From Chionoecetes opilio (lineage: Eukaryota; Arthropoda; Malacostraca; Decapoda; Majidae), in assembly GCA_016584305.1 (NCBI GenBank), contig JACEEZ010023664.1:527083-591082 (forward strand): a DNA stretch of 64,000 nucleotides. The letters are read 5' to 3'. The notes under the pieces are model-generated. The model was not told the origin of the DNA and searched no databases. It worked only from the letters and a program-made list of their open reading frames with translations. Positions within the stretch are counted from its first letter, which is position 1, and every line of letters starts with the position of its first letter. This document shows, piece after piece, positions 1 through 10,262 of the stretch. The position numbers were made by a program, and so were the translations under genes.

Positions 1-6
1 GCATAA

Positions 7-1319
7 CGAGGGGAACCCCCCAAAAAACGGAATTCTGTCATATAATTGTATTCAGATATTTTTACATGTTTACACTTTTATCACCTTCAAAGTATTCCCC
101 ATGTGAAGCAATGCACCGGTCCAGACGTGTTTTCCACTGTACAAAACAGTTCTGGAACTCTTGCAAAGATATGCCTTGTAACGACTCCGTCGTTTTCTTC
201 TTAACCTCTTCCACGTCTGCAAAACGTTTTCCTTTGAAGACTTTCTTCATTCGGAGGAACAAAAAAAAATCGCAGGGAGCAAGATCGGGTGAATAGGGAG
301 GGTGGGTAAGTGGGGTCATGCCATTTTTGGTGAGAAACTGTCTAACACTCAAGGCGGTGTGCGCTTGCGCATTGTCGTGATTAAGCCACCACTCTCCCCT
401 TTGCCACAGGTCGGGGCGTTTTTGTCTCACTGCGTCTCGCAAACGCTTCAGAACTGCCAAGTAAAAAGTCTGGTTAACAGTTTGACCAGGAGGAACAAAT
501 TCTTTGTGGACAATTCCTCTCGCATCGAAGAAAAAATCAACATCGTCTTGACATTGGACTTCACTTGACGTGCTTTTTTGGGTCGTGGTGACGTTGGATG
601 CTTCCATTGACTTGACTGCTGTTTCGTTTCCGGGTCGTAGCCGTAGCACCAGCTTTCGTCACCAGTGATGACCTTCGAAAAAAGGTAAGGATCAACTTCC
701 AACTGTTCTTTCAGTTCACGACATGCATTAATTCGTGACTGCTTTTGATCGTCCGTGAGCAAGCGAGGCACCAATTTTGCTGCAACTCTTTTCATCCCCA
801 ATTCCTCATTCAAAATTCGTTGGCAGGAGCTCCAGGACACACCAGTCAAATCAACAAGTTCGTCAATTGATCGGCGACGATCCTCCAAGATCAGTTCATG
901 AATTTTTGTGATGTTTTCATCCGTTCGGGAGGTTGATGGTCGCCCTGAACGAGGTTGGTCTTCCAGCGACAATTTACCATCCCTAAAGCGTGCAAACCAC
1001 TCGTAAACTTGTGTTTTGCTCATGGCAGCATCCTTGTAAGCTGTTTGAAGCATGATAACTGTTTCGGCTGCCGTTTTCCCCAGCAAAAAAAAGAATTTCA
1101 CGGCAGCACGCTGCTCCTTCTTATCGTAAAAATAGACGAAAAGGCGCGAAGCACTTCAAAACAAAGGCGAACCACGGGGCTGTACGTCTTCCCGCGAAAA
1201 CGCCAGTTAGCAGACTGATGCCTGAGGGTTGCCTTACGCGGCATCTAGCGGCGGAAACCTGAACTACTACGGGTTTGTCCCACAGAAAACTATTCCGGTT
1301 ACTTTTGGGTTCCCCCTCG
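7..1319 (-). mobile_element. Complete mariner-like transposon (Tc1/mariner superfamily)
   Basis: The two ends are inverted repeats. The left end begins CGAGGGGAACCC and the right end, read in reverse, begins CGAGGGGGAACCC; both continue through an A-rich run into CGGAAT. A TA dinucleotide flanks each end (4-5, with one extra A, and 1320-1321), as expected for mariner target duplication. The 1.3-kb length and a single transposase reading frame on the minus strand also fit. The element sits in a reversed copy of the family A LINE ORF1, whose reading frame is cut at 1321. Gene-sized features and both ends are seen directly; activity is unlikely because the transposase is frameshifted. Confidence 0.85.
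62..1155 (-). pseudogene. Mariner transposase, D34D type, one frameshift
   Basis: This encodes a cut-and-paste transposase that would bind the terminal repeats and excise the element at TA sites. The minus strand shows an N-terminal helix-turn-helix region (AMSKTQVYEWFARFRDGK), then the first catalytic aspartate in ITGDESWCYGYD, the second in LNHDNAQAHTA and the third in YSPDLAPCDFFLF. The spacing between the last two catalytic aspartates is 34 residues, the mariner D34D signature. Frame continuity is lost once, in the A/T homopolymer near 530-540: the N-terminal frame runs 1155 to 448 and the C-terminal frame continues to the stop at 62-64. A one-base indel explains this. No ATG is visible upstream of codon 1101 in frame (a TGA lies at 1156-1158), so the true start is uncertain. 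SETMAR-like and insect mariner transposases are the closest families I recognise. Confidence 0.85.
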
Positions 1320-1813
1320 TATCTAGTGCTGTATTTTGTGACCTAAACTTAACTTTTAAGGGGCGGGCCCCTCCTTCCTCATATTTTCCTAACCTATGTA
1401 TCTCTTCTATTTCTTCTTCCATCTCTGTATTTTCTTCTACTACTTTAAATATTTCTTTTGACACTTTTCTTCCTCTTCTCTTCAGTTTTTCTTGGGCAGC
1501 ACTTTTTCCTTCAAACCAAAAATGATGACTCATTTCTTTTAGTGTACCGTATCTCTTACTAAATTTTCCTTTTGTTTTATCACTTTGACTACTCTTTTGG
1601 TCAGATTTTTCTTTTCATTTTCTTGATCTTCAATTATTTGGCGTAAGTTCTCTTGGTCTTTTTCTTTTTCTATCTTCCATGTCCTTTCTTCTCCTTCATT
1701 TCTCTTGTGTCATTTTCCTATTTCTTATGTAACTGAAATACATTTCTGCGTGCAATTTCTACTACTTTTCCATCGTCTTGTCTTCCATTTAATTCGTCCA
1801 CTCTTTTTCAACA
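1320..1813 (-). mobile_element. LINE family A, ORF1 fragment (reversed)
   Basis: Read on the minus strand this matches the ORF1 of the family A LINE at 4296-5229, including the segment HRLGKYEEGGARPLKVKF. Its 3' side is cut by the mariner at 1320. Its upstream continuation is separated by the insertion at 1814-2535 and resumes at 2536. Frameshifts are present. It is a dead remnant. Confidence 0.75.
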
Positions 1814-1888
1814 TCAGCGGACCTCATTTAACCGCATTTAAACAACGGCCGCAGGCCTCAAAACAACGGCACTAATCACCCAGGCATT

Positions 1889-1921
1889 CCCCCCCCCCCC
1901 CCCCCCCCACCCCCCCCCCCC
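1889..1921. repeat. Poly(C) tract
   Basis: About 32 cytosines interrupted by one A. Length is unlikely to be exact in any read technology. Confidence 0.9.
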
Positions 1922-2170
1922 ACACCCCGGGCCTCCAGCAGGAGGACCACCGGCTAGCTTGAGCCCGTCAGAGAGATCCTGTGAAAAAGAGAGAGGTGTT
2001 CGTGCTGCTGGCGTGCGACACGAGGACTGGCTTGTCCATCCTGACGAGGAGTGCGGGGTAGAAAGGGCACTCAGCGGATACCCAGCATTAATTAGGTATC
2101 ATTATTTCAAAACTGAGAAATCGGCAGAAATTTAGTTCAAATTTGGCGGGTACGCAGGGTTGGCAACCCT

Positions 2171-2393
2171 TTCATCCCTTTCACTGGTAAACTCTGGAAC
2201 TCTCTTCCTGTTTATATTTATCCACCTTCCTATGACTTACATCTTTTCAAGAGAGGAGTAACAAGACACCTCCTGAACTAAATTGGCTCACCCCACTTTT
2301 TTATTTTATTCTCTTACTGTCTTCTTTATAGGGACTGGCAACTAAGCGAGCTTTGTGTTACCCACTGTTGTTGTGCCCTTGGCCAGTTCCTTG

Positions 2394-2422
<29 letters not shown>
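2171..2422 (+). mobile_element. 3' end of a jockey-like LINE with poly(A)
   Basis: Codons 2171-2281 read FIPFTGKLWNSLP and then FKRGVTRHLLN before a stop, the extreme C-terminus of the reverse transcriptase ORF of the jockey-like family also seen at 8217-9104 and 59100-61085. A 3' UTR of about 120 bp follows and ends in poly(A) at 2401-2422. It is a heavily 5'-truncated copy, typical of target-primed reverse transcription. Confidence 0.75.
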
Positions 2423-2424
<2 letters not shown>

Positions 2425-2535
2425 TTGGGTTTTTGGGCGATTCCATAAGAGTAACTCTCAAAACAACGGCAACATGAGTTATCCGGCATGCGCTCCCCCC
2501 CCGAGGGTGCCGGATAAACGAGGTTTTCCTGTAGT

Positions 2536-2790
2536 ATTATCTTTTTCCAGGACGAACACTTTCTTTTCCATCTTCTCTAGTTTATCCATTAATTCCTGAA
2601 CTACATTTTCTAGCATTATGACTCTTCTCTGGTTCATTTTCAGCCCTAATATGTCTTTTTCTTTCGTATTGAAGCCATCGAAATTGGTCCCGGCGGAATC
2701 TTCCGCCGACACTTCCTCCATCCTTGTTTACTTTTTTTTCACTGCCAATATTTTTCACTTTTTAGGTAAATAATTAGGAGACGGGACTAT
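2536..2790 (-). mobile_element. LINE family A, ORF1 N-terminal fragment (reversed)
   Basis: The minus strand gives an ATG at 2721 and a coiled-coil-like N-terminus (NQRRVIMLENVVQEL, then KMEKKVFVLEKDN), nearly the same as 4296-4493 on the plus strand. It is the start of the copy continued at 1320-1813. Confidence 0.75.
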
Positions 2791-2865
2791 CTAACTACAT
2801 AGCTCTAACCTATAAGTACTTAAGGTCTTTTAGGGTCCTCTGCATCCGTACACACAGCTGATGCG

Positions 2866-2868
<3 letters not shown>

Positions 2869-2916
<48 letters not shown>

Positions 2917-3349
2917 CGTGTGTGCCCCTACAGTGCCGTTAGGCAGTGACCTCCAGGGGTGGGATGGTAGGCCCTGGAGGATAACTTGAGGGCTGTGATG
3001 GTTGGCCCGTGCCCGTGGTGGCGCAGACAGAATTTCTATAGTGACACCTGTAGTGACACCTGTGACTCATGCCGCCCCCTGTGTCCTCCAATGCACTCGC
3101 AATCCAAGGTAGAGTTAATGGGCAGCATGTGGGTGTTCTTAGGCCACTTGATGGTGCAGAGAAAGATTTAAAGCAGATTTTACAGCCCTCATCAAGGATC
3201 GAACTCGGGTCACCGAGAACGCCACTCGGAGACTTCTTCTTCTTCTTGTGACCTTTTCTGCTTAGTATCGCTTTATAGGTCGTCTGTCAAGCTCGTGCTC
3301 GAGCTTGACACGTATCTTGACGCTAACCACTCTGCTACCGCCTCCCATA
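2869..3349 (-). mobile_element. tRNA-derived SINE with (TG)n tail side
   Basis: On the minus strand the head has a tRNA-like A box (GGTAGCAGAGTGGTTAGCG, near 3349) and a B box (GAGTTCGATCC, near 3200). The body shares blocks with the SINEs at 46504-46972 and 59527-59940 (for example GTGGCGCAG near 3018, on the plus strand). The 3' tail ends in GGCACTGTAGG and a CA/TG microsatellite (2869-2924). A stretch at 3226-3310 interrupts the head and resembles 28505-28560. Confidence 0.65.
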
Positions 3350-3529
3350 AGAGACGTACGGGACACGTCTTCCTACCTTCCTACTTAGTATAGTATTATA
3401 ATAGGCTTAGTGTAGCTTGTATGTAGTTTTGCTTTGTTTTTTTTCCTTTTGTTTGTGTTTTTCTCTACAGGAGCAGCCAGTGTCACATAAGATAAGTAAC
3501 ACCTCAAAATAAGTAGCACCTTACCTTAC

Positions 3530-3959
3530 ACCCCTGCCGTTCCTTACTGTTTACCACAAAATACTCCTTTATAAGTGATTAATCATGACGTGTGTGGTAC
3601 TGTGGTTTCTGGAGGTACTGGAGGAGACAGGAGAGAAGAGAGGAAGGCCATGTGACAGTGTTATTGCCGTATAACACTGTCACACAACCATCAGCTGACA
3701 AGATATGTGTCAAGTTCACTCACTCAGACCAAAACAGCATCCGCTGGGTGACTCCCAATTCAAGCTCGATCTCAAGCTCCTCTCCTCCCTCCTCTTCTCT
3801 GCGTAGTGTTGGCCGAAGCCACCACCCCGGGAGGTGATCACAAACCCTAGGCTAACACCCATTACCCATTCACTGCTGGGTGGACAGGGACTTTGGGCAT
3901 TTTCAGGATATTTTTTTGGGGAAAAGTGAGTCTTATAAGCTGTAAAATACGGTAGGTAC
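3530..3959 (-). repeat. Dispersed repeat family R1, copy 1
   Basis: This segment recurs reversed or partly rearranged at 27425-27660 and 28180-28860. Shared landmarks are the CAGTACCTCCAG/CTGGAGGTACTG block, a GAGG-rich run, and the block at 3830-3870 reading GGGTGTTAGCCTAGG in reverse. It ends in GTAAAATACGGTA, which looks like a transposon terminus. No coding potential is evident. Confidence 0.5.
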
Positions 3960-4029
3960 ACAGCCCTTAAGTTAACCTCCAGGGCCTACCATTCCACCCC
4001 TGGAGATCACTGCCTAACGGCGCTGTAGG

Positions 4030-4106
<77 letters not shown>
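3960..4106 (+). mobile_element. SINE 3' end with (CA)n tail
   Basis: The block CACTGCCTAACGGCGCTGTAGG followed by TA and a (CA)n run at 4031-4106 matches the 3' end of the SINE at 2869-3349 and the fragment at 28860-28990. Only the tail half is present. Confidence 0.6.
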
Positions 4107-4295
4107 CTGATCAGCTGTGTGTATCAGACACACTCAAGAAAGCTCTCAACACAACTGGCTATTGTGACTGGCTGCTGTGGCCAAACAAGGGCGCAGAGGA
4201 CCCCAAAAGACCTTGAGTATCTACAGGTGAGAGCTATAAAGTTTAATAGTCCCATCTCCATATGATTAGCCTAAAAAAAGTGAAAAAAATAGTAA

Positions 4296-5229
4296 GTGAA
4301 AAACGTAAACAAGGATGGAAACTCCCCCAAAACACCGTTCGATGGTTTTGATACCAAAGAAAAAGACATATTAAGGCTGAGAATGAACCAGAGAAGAGTC
4401 CTAATGCTGGAAAGTGTGGTACAAGAACTAGTGGACAAATTAGATAAGATGGAAAAAAGAGTGTTCGTCCTGGAAAAGGATAATACTATTTGAAAAAATA
4501 GAGTGGACGAATTAAACGGTAAACAAGACGATGAAAAGGTAGTGAAAATGCACACAGAAATGTATTCAGTACATAAGAAATGGAAAATAACACAAGAGGA
4601 AATGAAGGATGAAAGAAAGACATGGAAGATAGAAAAAAAAAAGACCAAGAAAGCTTACGTCAGATAATAGAAGATCAAGAAAATGGAAAGAAAAATCTGA
4701 CCAAAGAAGTAGTAAAAGTAATCAAACAAAAGGAGAATTTAGTAAGAGATACGGTAGACAAAAAGAAATGTGTTATCATTTTTGGTTTGAAGGAAAAAGT
4801 GCTGCCCAAGAAAAACAAGAAAAACAAGAAAAAGAAAGAGAAGAGGAAGAAAAGAAAATGTCAAAAGAAATATTTAAAGTAGTAGAAGAAAATACAGAGG
4901 TAGAAGAAGAAATAGAAGAGATACATAGGTTAGGGAAATATGAGGAGGGAGGGGCCCGCCCCTTAAAAGTTAAGTTTAGGTCACAAAATACAGCACAAGA
5001 TATATTGTCTAAGGCATGGAAACTGGCAAAGACAGAAGAATATAAGAAAATATGGATAAGAAAAGATATGAATGAGGAAGAAAGAGCCAGATTGAATGTA
5101 CTGTTTAAAGAAGCCAAAGAAAAAAAACTAATTGAGAACGGAAGAGGAAAAACAGAAATTCTATTGGAGAGTTTTAGACCAAAAACTGAAGAAGTGGTAT
5201 CTAAAAGAGAAAGAGTAAGAGTGTCTTAA
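4296..5229 (+). pseudogene. LINE family A ORF1 (coiled coil plus RRM-like nucleic-acid-binding protein)
   Basis: ORF1 proteins of LINEs bind the element RNA and chaperone its insertion. The start at 4296 (MKNVNKDGN) leads into a heptad-rich coiled coil (MNQRRVLMLESVVQEL and VDKLDKMEKRVFVLEKD). After a stop at 4491-4493 and a frame change, a second coiled-coil segment (LRQIIEDQENGKKNLTK) leads to an RRM-like block: CVIIFGLKE, then IHRLGKYEEGG and ARPLKVKFRSQNTAQ. That arrangement resembles the L1/L2 ORF1 core. The C-terminal part runs open to 5227-5229. At least two frame breaks, at about 4493 and 4790-4850, make it non-functional. The composition is strongly A-rich. Confidence 0.7.
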
Positions 5230-5257
5230 GACAGTTCAAAGGAAAATTAAAAAGGAT

Positions 5258-8112
5258 GGCGGGTATCGTACACAAATATAAATGGGCTAGTGTCAACATT
5301 AACAGAAGTAAAGGATTACCTGAGAGCCAAGAAACCAGACATATTGGGTCTAGTAGAAACGAAGCTGAATGATTCTGAGGATGTGCCAGTTGGAGAGGGT
5401 CAATATAATGTATGGAGGAGAAACAGAAATCAGAAAAAGGGAGGTGGTGTAATGGTGTTAACAAGGAAGGATGTGGTCGTAGGGAATGTGGAAAAAGGAG
5501 AAGGTATGGCAGAGGTGTTGAAGGTAGAGTTGGTGATGAAAAAAGGAAGAATAAGAGACTTAGTACTCGTATACGTTCCACCTAAGACAAATTCCTAGGG
5601 GAGAGAGGAGTATGGAGACATGATAAGAGACACAAGTAAATGTTTAAAGAATACGATTGAAAATTGTGAGAACATAATTTTGATGGGAGATTTTAACAGC
5701 AAAGAAGTTTGCTGGGAAGAATGGTAGAAGAAGGAGGAGAAGACTCATGGGCTGGTACATTGTTGGATTTGGTAATGAATAACATCATGACTCAGTGGAT
5801 TAAAGAGAACATAAGATTCAGAGGTAGCTAAGAACCATCAAGACTAGACCTACTATTGACGAAAGAACTGGAAGTAATTAGTAAAGTAAAGTATCAGTGC
5901 CCACTTGGAAAGAGATACCATGTACTTATTGAATATGAAATAAATGATAGCAAAAAAGAGGGGAGAAGAGAAGAACACAAGAAAGGAAGATACAATTATG
6001 GAAAAGCAGACTTTGACGGATTAAGAACATTCTTTGGAGAGACAGACTGGAGTAATTTCCATGCAGCAAGTAGTACCCAGAAAAAATGGGATGAGTTCAT
6101 CCGAATTTACACAGAAGGAATAAATAGTTATGTTCCAAGGATAGTTATCAGAGAAAAGAAAAAGAATGAATGGTTTAACAGAAAATGTGAATTAGCAAGA
6201 CTAGAAAGAGAAAAAACATGGAATAGTTGGAGGAAAAAAGAGGTATCAACCTTTGGGAGAAGTACAAAACAACTAGAAATGAATATGTAAGAATCCGAAG
6301 AGAAGAAGAAAGTAACTATGAGAGGAATATAATAGAAAAATGTAAGAACGAACCAAAACTTTTCTATAGATATATAAAAGGAAAAATGAAAAACAAGGAA
6401 GGAATAGATAAGCTGAAGGTAGAAGGCATAGTGTATGAAGATGCATTACAACAGGCTGAGGTGATAAATAAGTGCTTACAGACTGTATTTACAAAAGAAA
6501 GTGAATTTAAAACTAAAAATATAATAGCAAAAAGAAAATATAATGGAGACATAAAAGTAGACGTAATAGAAGTAAAAAGGCTAATGGAAAGTCAAGATGT
6601 GAGAAAAGCCCCGGGTCCAGATGGAGTGTCGAACTGGATAATGAAAGAGTGCAGTAACCAACTAGCAGGAAAGTTACATAGTGTAATTGAGAGTTCACTC
6701 AAGGAGAGCAGAGTCCTGCTTGATTGGAAAAGAGCAAATATTGTGCCAATTCACAAAGGAGGAGACAAAGAAGAACCACTAAATTACAGGCCAGTATCAT
6801 TAACCCGTAAACTGCGGATACCTGTGTGACAATATCTCTGTGTACGCGGGCGGGACTTTTGCCAGAATTCTTATAGTCGCTAAACAAACTTGAATGTGTA
6901 TCAATGTATTCGCCATATATTTGTGCAACCGCTAAAAAAAAATTTGTTTGCTGAAGTCTTGTGGTTATTCTATGATTGTACTTGCAAGATGAAGAGCGTT
7001 GCGGTTTATGCAATCCATGGTACAGCTCGTTCACAGAAAACAGGCCGCAAGGGTTTTCCTCTTTAATCTCTCTGCCCGCGATAGGGAGAGACCTGTCAGC
7101 ACCTTCACCTTCCATGCTGGTCACTGAGTCACTGAGCCTATGTGTGACCTCTGGGTCATTCTCAGGTAAAGTAGAGTTGCCAGATTTCACCGGCCGAAAA
7201 ATTTGCCCACCTTTTTGAATTTGGCGGCCGCCCAATTGGGCATACTCGCGTTTTCTTAGTGAGTTCATCATCATCATCATTCGCTGATGATGCTAAATTA
7301 CTAAGAAAAGTAGAAAGTAATGAGGACTGTGAGGATTTACAAAAGGATATAGATAAGATTTTCAGATGGAGTCAACTATGGGAAATGGAGTTTAATGCTA
7401 AAAAGTGTAAAGTGATGGAAGTGGGCAGTAGCAAAAAGAGACAGAGAGGAAAGTATTCAATGGGAAATGAATGGATAATCAAAACAAAGTTCGAAAAAGA
7501 TCTGGGAGTATGGATTACGGACAATTTGTCACCAGAGAAGCATATAAACAAGATCACAGGAGATACATATCAGTTGCTGAGGAATATGAGAATGGCATTC
7601 AAATATCTGGATGAAGAGATGATTAAGAAATTGATAACATCTTTGATTCGACCAAGGTTGGAATATGCGGCAGTGATTTGGTCACCACATAAAAAGAAGG
7701 ATATAAGGAAGATTGAGAGAATACAAAGAGCAGCCACAAAAATGGCTCCAAGCCTGAGAGATTAACATATGAGGAAAGACTTTCAAGACTAAACTCCCAA
7801 CTCTTGAGAAAAGAAGAGAAAGGGGAGATTTTATAGCAGTGTATAGAGCATCAATGGGTTTGGAAAAAATTGATATAGAAGATCTGTTTGTGTGGGACGA
7901 TAGAAGTGCAAGAGGTCATGAGAAGAAATTGAAAAGGACAACATGCAAGAGGGACATAAAAAAATACAGCTTCCTGTATAGAAGCATAGAAGCCTGGAAC
8001 AACCTTGATGCAAAAGTGATGAATGCAAGAAGTATTCAGGACTTCAAAGGCAAACTGGATAATAGTAGATTTGGAGACGGACTAAACGTGACTGGAGACG
8101 GACGTGAATAAA
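5258..8112 (+). pseudogene. LINE family A ORF2 (endonuclease-reverse transcriptase), broken
   Basis: ORF2 nicks target DNA and reverse-transcribes element RNA. The apurinic endonuclease domain starts near 5280 (LVSTLTEVKDYLRAKKPD, then LGLVETKL; GGGVMVLTR; MGDFNSKEVCWEEW near 5680). A TAG at 5596-5598 replaces a Trp codon kept as TGG in copy 3 (30185). The linker holds SNFHAASSTQKKWDEF; the reverse transcriptase begins with RKAPGPDGVSNW (6604) and reaches NYRPVSLT (6784), then stops at the 6805-7279 replacement. It resumes at the catalytic FADDAKLL (7280) and reads on through DLGVWITDNLSPEKHI, RPRLEYAAVIWSP and RSIEAWNNLDAKV. The loss of the fingers/palm segment and several frameshifts make this copy dead. 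Confidence 0.8.
6805..7279. other. 475-bp segment replacing LINE reverse transcriptase core
   Basis: Family A sequence is collinear up to TCATTAAC (6804) and from TTCGCTGATGAT (7280). Between them the expected roughly 451 bp (compare 31389-31839) is absent and 475 bp of unrelated sequence is present. The left edge TTAACCCGTAAACTGC looks like a piggyBac-type end at a TTAA site, but no matching right end or TTAA was found. It could be a truncated transposon with a deletion, or a rearrangement. A (CAT)n run lies at the right edge. Confidence 0.6.
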
Positions 8113-8119
8113 CGGACTA

Positions 8120-8216
8120 AATAAGCATTTTTAGTGTTTTCAATACCCGAGTTTTGCGATCCGCGAGTTTCGCGCTATGCCTCCGGAAGAAAGCAAGCGC
8201 GAAACTCGGGAGGGTA
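8120..8216. repeat. Dispersed repeat family R2, terminal fragment
   Basis: It contains paired CGAGTTTCGCGC and GCGCGAAACTCGGGAGGGTA, the same terminal motif as in 27290-27320 and 32800-32881. The GGGAGGGTAxTGTA end resembles a pogo-type terminus. Only the end region is present here. Confidence 0.5.
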
Positions 8217-9104
8217 GTGTAGAAGATAGCAAGAGAAGCAACATTGCGGCGGTGATTTAATGATTGAAGACAGTCAGTCAGAGGAGAGGAGTTAATGAGC
8301 CAAAATGCTTTTGACTCAACCCTATTTAGGAGAGCTGTACGAGTGGATCCCCCCAAACATATGAGACATACTCCATACATGGGCGGATAAGGCCCCTGTA
8401 CAGAGCAAGCAACTGGGAGGGAGAAAAGAAAGGATGCAGATGCCACATGAAACCTGACTTTTTAGAAGCTGTTTTAGCAAGAGATGAGATGTGAGATTTC
8501 CAGTTCAGATTTTTAGTAAAGTTTAGTCCTAGAATGTTCATTGTAGAAGAAGGAGACTGTTGAGTGTCATTGAAAAAGACAGGATAGTTGTCTGGAAGGT
8601 TATTTCGAGTAGATAGGTGAAGAAACTGGGTTTTTGAGGTATTGGACAAAGCAAGGATTGTTTTGCCCCAATCAGAAATTATATGTAGATCAGAAGTTGG
8701 GCACTGTGTGGCATCCCTCCGTGAATCACTTAATTCCTGTTAAGTTGGACGTCTAATGAACGACGTTGAAAATGCAGGGTAGAATCATCAGGGTATGAGT
8801 GGATAGATAGGGCATTGAGGACTTGGAAGATCATTAATGAATAATAGAAAGAGAGTGGGTGATAGGACAGAACCCTAGGGAAAACCACTATTGATAGACT
8901 TAGGAGAAGAATAATGACTGTTTACAGTAGCTGCAATAGAACAGTTAGAAAGGAAACTTAAGATAAAGGTGCTGAGAGAAGGATAGAAACCGAATGAGGG
9001 TAGTTTGGAAATTAATAATTTGTGCCAGACACTATCAAAAGCTTTTGATATGTCAAGGACAACAGCAACAGTTTCATCGAAGCCCCTAAAAGTTTCCTTA
9101 AAGT
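8217..9104 (-). mobile_element. Jockey-like LINE, reverse transcriptase fragment
   Basis: On the minus strand the order is FDETVAVVLDISKAFDSVWHK (near 9080), SFLSNCSIAATV, IHSYPDDSTLHF in place of the catalytic YADD block, SKTQFLHLSTRNNLPDN, ILGLNFTKNLNWKSHIS, PFFSPSQLLALYRGLIRP and STRTALLNRVESKAFWLINS. This order matches the jockey-like family also present at 59100-61085. Several stops and frameshifts are present, and the element ends at the R2 fragment on one side and a MITE on the other. Confidence 0.75.
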
Positions 9105-9323
9105 ATCTATAGTCTTATTTTATTTAACTTGGTCAAAATGCACTAAGGAGGCCACGCCCCCTGCCTTCCCCCCTTTTCTACGGGGCAGCTGATTGGTGCA
9201 CTCACTGTTCAAAATGTGTACAGATTACTTGTATCATCATCACTACCAAACACACCATCCTCACACACAACAGCGCGTGACCACTGGGCATTTTGACCAT
9301 ATTAAATAAAATTGACTATAGAT
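9105..9323. mobile_element. Short palindromic-ended MITE
   Basis: Both ends read inward ATCTATAGTC, then ATTTTATTTAA and TGGTCAAAATGC, giving inverted repeats of about 36 bp with a few mismatches. The interior is non-coding. It lies at the edge of the jockey-like fragment. Confidence 0.65.
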
Positions 9324-9968
9324 GCAATGCCCTTCTTTTCCATTGATCCCTTTAGTGGTCACTTGCATTTGGCTTGTCAACTGCAGCTCTAGGAAAGTAG
9401 TCCTAATGAGTTTCTCAGAAATCATGAATGAGCTTTGGATCGGAGGGAGTCTCCCTCGTTAGGTGTAATATACTGAAGTACAGCCAAATAAAGGTGGGAA
9501 GCTAAGCTTTTTATTTATTTTTTATTGAACAGGTTTTTATTTCTGAAATAACCTAAAGATGATCTACATCAATGTTGATTTGCAGCAAGTATGGAACTTA
9601 TAAAGGTTATTATGATCAATCAGATTATCAATCAGAGCAGATCAGTAATTTTGCATAAATGCTGAATGTTTTAGATGGAGCCAATTAAAATGTATCCTAT
9701 TTGACCTGAAATCTCCATATGAATATCTGGCTGATGAGTATCTTGTTGCATTTCTTACTGAAAGAAATTAAGTATTTTAGTGAAAATTATTTGCTTGGAC
9801 ATTTTGACGTGATAAATTTGAGAAGGGCAGCGTTATCAAATGGCCAGTCATGGAAGAAAGACTGTTATTTATTTCTGGGCATACACCTTAGTATCCCAGG
9901 TGTTTCTATTTCATCTACCTATCCCTTAGCATACCTTCATTAACTTTTGATCTTTCACTCCTGCACAG
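9324..9968. other. No gene recognised
   Basis: AT-rich sequence with no convincing coding frame or repeat match inside the window. Its last 50 bases form a pyrimidine-rich tract ending in CAG, a plausible splice acceptor for the next feature. Confidence 0.5.
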
Positions 9969-10173
9969 AAGTGTGGTGGTGGGCCGGTGGGCAGTGCTGA
10001 GGGAGTCATGGCCACTCTTCCAGGCACTGCAGGGTGCAGAGAGGGCAGCACTCACGGGGGCTAAAAGCAGGGTGTTGGGTGCTGCCCCTTGCCTGCTGTG
10101 TGGTCAACAGCCTCACACCTTTCTCCACACCTCTGCTCTTCTCAACAAAAAAAGGAGAGGAAGAGATGCCAAG
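9969..10173 (+). CDS. Candidate N-terminal exon of MTIF2 (mitochondrial presequence)
   Basis: A good acceptor (TTTCACTCCTGCACAG) precedes it and a donor-like AAG|GTAACC follows. The open frame is rich in Arg, Ala, Leu and Ser with few acids and ends QPHTFLHTSALLNKKRRGRDAK. The stretch LHTSALLNKKR resembles the cleavage end of a mitochondrial targeting sequence. No in-frame ATG is present, so the start would lie in an earlier exon. It is on the same strand as, and upstream of, the MTIF2 exons, and no other mitochondrial gene is visible. Assignment to MTIF2 is inference from position and presequence character; the sequence itself is not conserved enough to prove it. Confidence 0.4.
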
Positions 10174-10219
10174 GTAACCATTCACCATAGCAAAGCTCAT
10201 AGTATGATGATTGAATTTT

Positions 10220-10262
10220 TAACATTTTTTTTTACGTTGGAGCCTATAGCGCCTGTAGGTTT
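10220..10262 (-). mobile_element. SINE 3' tail scrap
   Basis: ACATTTTTTTTTACG followed by GGAGCCTATAGCGCC and TGTAGG closely matches 46517-46552, the tail of a minus-strand SINE. Confidence 0.6.

Larger units (their letters stand above)
1814..2535. mobile_element. Pogo-like terminal-inverted-repeat insertion in LINE ORF1
   Basis: It splits an otherwise collinear LINE ORF1. Ends are loosely inverted: left CAGCGGACCTCATTTAACC, right (reversed) CAGGAAAACCTCGTTTATCC. It holds a C-tract, unassigned sequence and the tail of a jockey-like LINE (2171-2422). End similarity is imperfect, so the element class is inferred. Confidence 0.5.
4240..8112 (+). mobile_element. LINE family A, copy 1 (CR1/L2-like non-LTR retrotransposon)
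   Basis: This is the most complete family A copy: ORF1, endonuclease, reverse transcriptase and C-terminal domain in order. The palm core of the reverse transcriptase is replaced by unrelated sequence (6805-7279). Other copies of the family end in tandem TAGGTAAATACA units, a CR1/L2-like feature. The clade is an inference from the ORF1 type, the C-terminal RSIEAWNNLD motif and the tail. Confidence 0.8.

Noticed and set aside
9719..9943. 74-codon plus-strand frame
   Set aside because: No similarity, no splice or start context, and AT-rich composition close to that of its surroundings.
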